This document shows, piece after piece, positions 63,405 to 64,000 of a stretch of DNA of 64,000 nt. The notes under the pieces are model-generated. The model had not been told where the DNA came from. It worked only from the letters and a program-made list of their open reading frames with translations, and made no database searches. The stretch spans positions 1,533,501-1,597,500 of the forward strand of contig JAHQIY010000010.1 in assembly GCA_019054805.1 (NCBI GenBank), in the 5' to 3' direction. The stretch's first letter is position 1. Each line of letters begins with the position of its first letter. A program made the translations under genes and the position numbers. Source of the DNA: Brachionus manjavacas. Taxonomy: Eukaryota > Rotifera > Eurotatoria > Ploima > Brachionidae.

Positions 63405-64000
63405 ATAAAATATTCTATATCATACAGTTAATTTAATAAAATATTTTACAACTTTTTTAATTTAGAAATTTGAATCTGAATATTTTAATTAATTCAGTTT
63501 CATAAATATTCTTATTAAATAAACTTTAATATTACTTGGTTTTTAGGTTGATCTCAGAATGTTTGATTGTCAATGCGGAAAAAAACAACTAGCTTAGAGT
63601 GAAGAGATTAGCTTATTTGGTAAAAAGTATGATGAGTTGTCAAAATATTTGAATTTTGTCTGAAAAATGGCCAGATCGATGTTAATGACTAAAAAAAAGT
63701 AGAAAAATGGTTGTTGATGATCAAATTTTTCAACATTTTAATTATTCAAAATAAATTAAACAACTAGCTCAGTAACTCCAAGTTAAGCTATAAAATCGAT
63801 GGAACAAGATTGGTGAGAAAAGTTCGTACTATGACATCTCAAAAAAATAGAAATTATTTTTTAATTTTTATAATTAAAATTATTATTTTTAAATCCAAAA
63901 AAATTTTATATCAAATTTTGTAAATTTTTCCAATTTTTACTATAAAAATTTTAGAGCCGCATTAAAAATTAGGATTTTAAATATCAAATTAAAAAGAATA
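63405..64000. other. AT-rich end of window, nothing recognised
   Basis: No supported gene or bounded repeat up to the window edge. Confidence 0.5.

Noticed and set aside
1-64000. CRISPR arrays, bacterial operons, rRNA genes
   Set aside because: No regularly spaced short direct repeats, no Shine-Dalgarno-type gene packing and no rRNA-like conserved segments; the content is eukaryotic.

Overview
The window is very AT-rich eukaryotic nuclear DNA (long A/T runs, sparse coding, GT-AG style introns possible, a testican-type extracellular matrix gene). It is not bacterial or viral. The mix of CR1-like, RTE-like and jockey-like LINEs, a Ty3/gypsy element, MULE, hAT, pogo and Tc1/mariner-type DNA transposons, together with the very low GC, suggests a small invertebrate; a monogonont rotifer such as Brachionus is my best guess (inference only).

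Layout. 1.6-5.5 kb: an almost complete CR1-like LINE (minus strand) with both ORFs, each carrying a frameshift, and with a mutated polymerase active site. 6-12.5 kb: small remnants (hAT foldback MITE, LINE fragment, an unidentified two-exon reading frame, a DDE-transposase N-terminus, a hAT C-terminus, a TA-flanked MITE). 13.3 kb: a 56-residue cysteine-rich protein gene with its own TATA box. 15.6-18.1 kb: a pogo/Tigger-like element lacking its catalytic domain, next to a second CR1-like LINE. 20.3-21.8 kb: a 1.5 kb inverted-repeat element. 24.3-25.3 kb: the best host gene, a secreted testican/SPARC-like protein with two intact EF-hands and a thyroglobulin type-1 domain. 28-44.8 kb: foldback MITEs, an RTE-like LINE interrupted by a younger copy of its own family, Tc1/mariner- and Merlin/hAT-type MITEs, two tRNA-like SINE candidates and a third CR1 fragment.

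45.7-62.3 kb is a dense nest of elements: jockey-like fragments, a truncated Ty3/gypsy element with a recognisable primer-binding site and intact gag, and a MULE transposase whose pieces lie in order on the plus strand at 50.4-51.1, 52.8-53.0 and 61.7-61.9 kb. The gaps are filled by an RTE-like LINE (103-bp target duplication), a 4-kb jockey-like LINE, a 9-bp-TSD foldback MITE, a hAT transposase relic and a foldback MITE filled with a GTTGGT minisatellite. At 62.4-62.7 kb is a truncated, about 73% identical N-terminal copy of the testican gene with shared upstream DNA, so the two ends of the window are linked by a duplication.

Only two or three loci look like host genes (13.3 kb, 24.3 kb, perhaps 9.2 kb). 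Everything else recognisable is mobile-element DNA in various stages of decay. All family assignments come from reading motifs by eye; no database search was possible.
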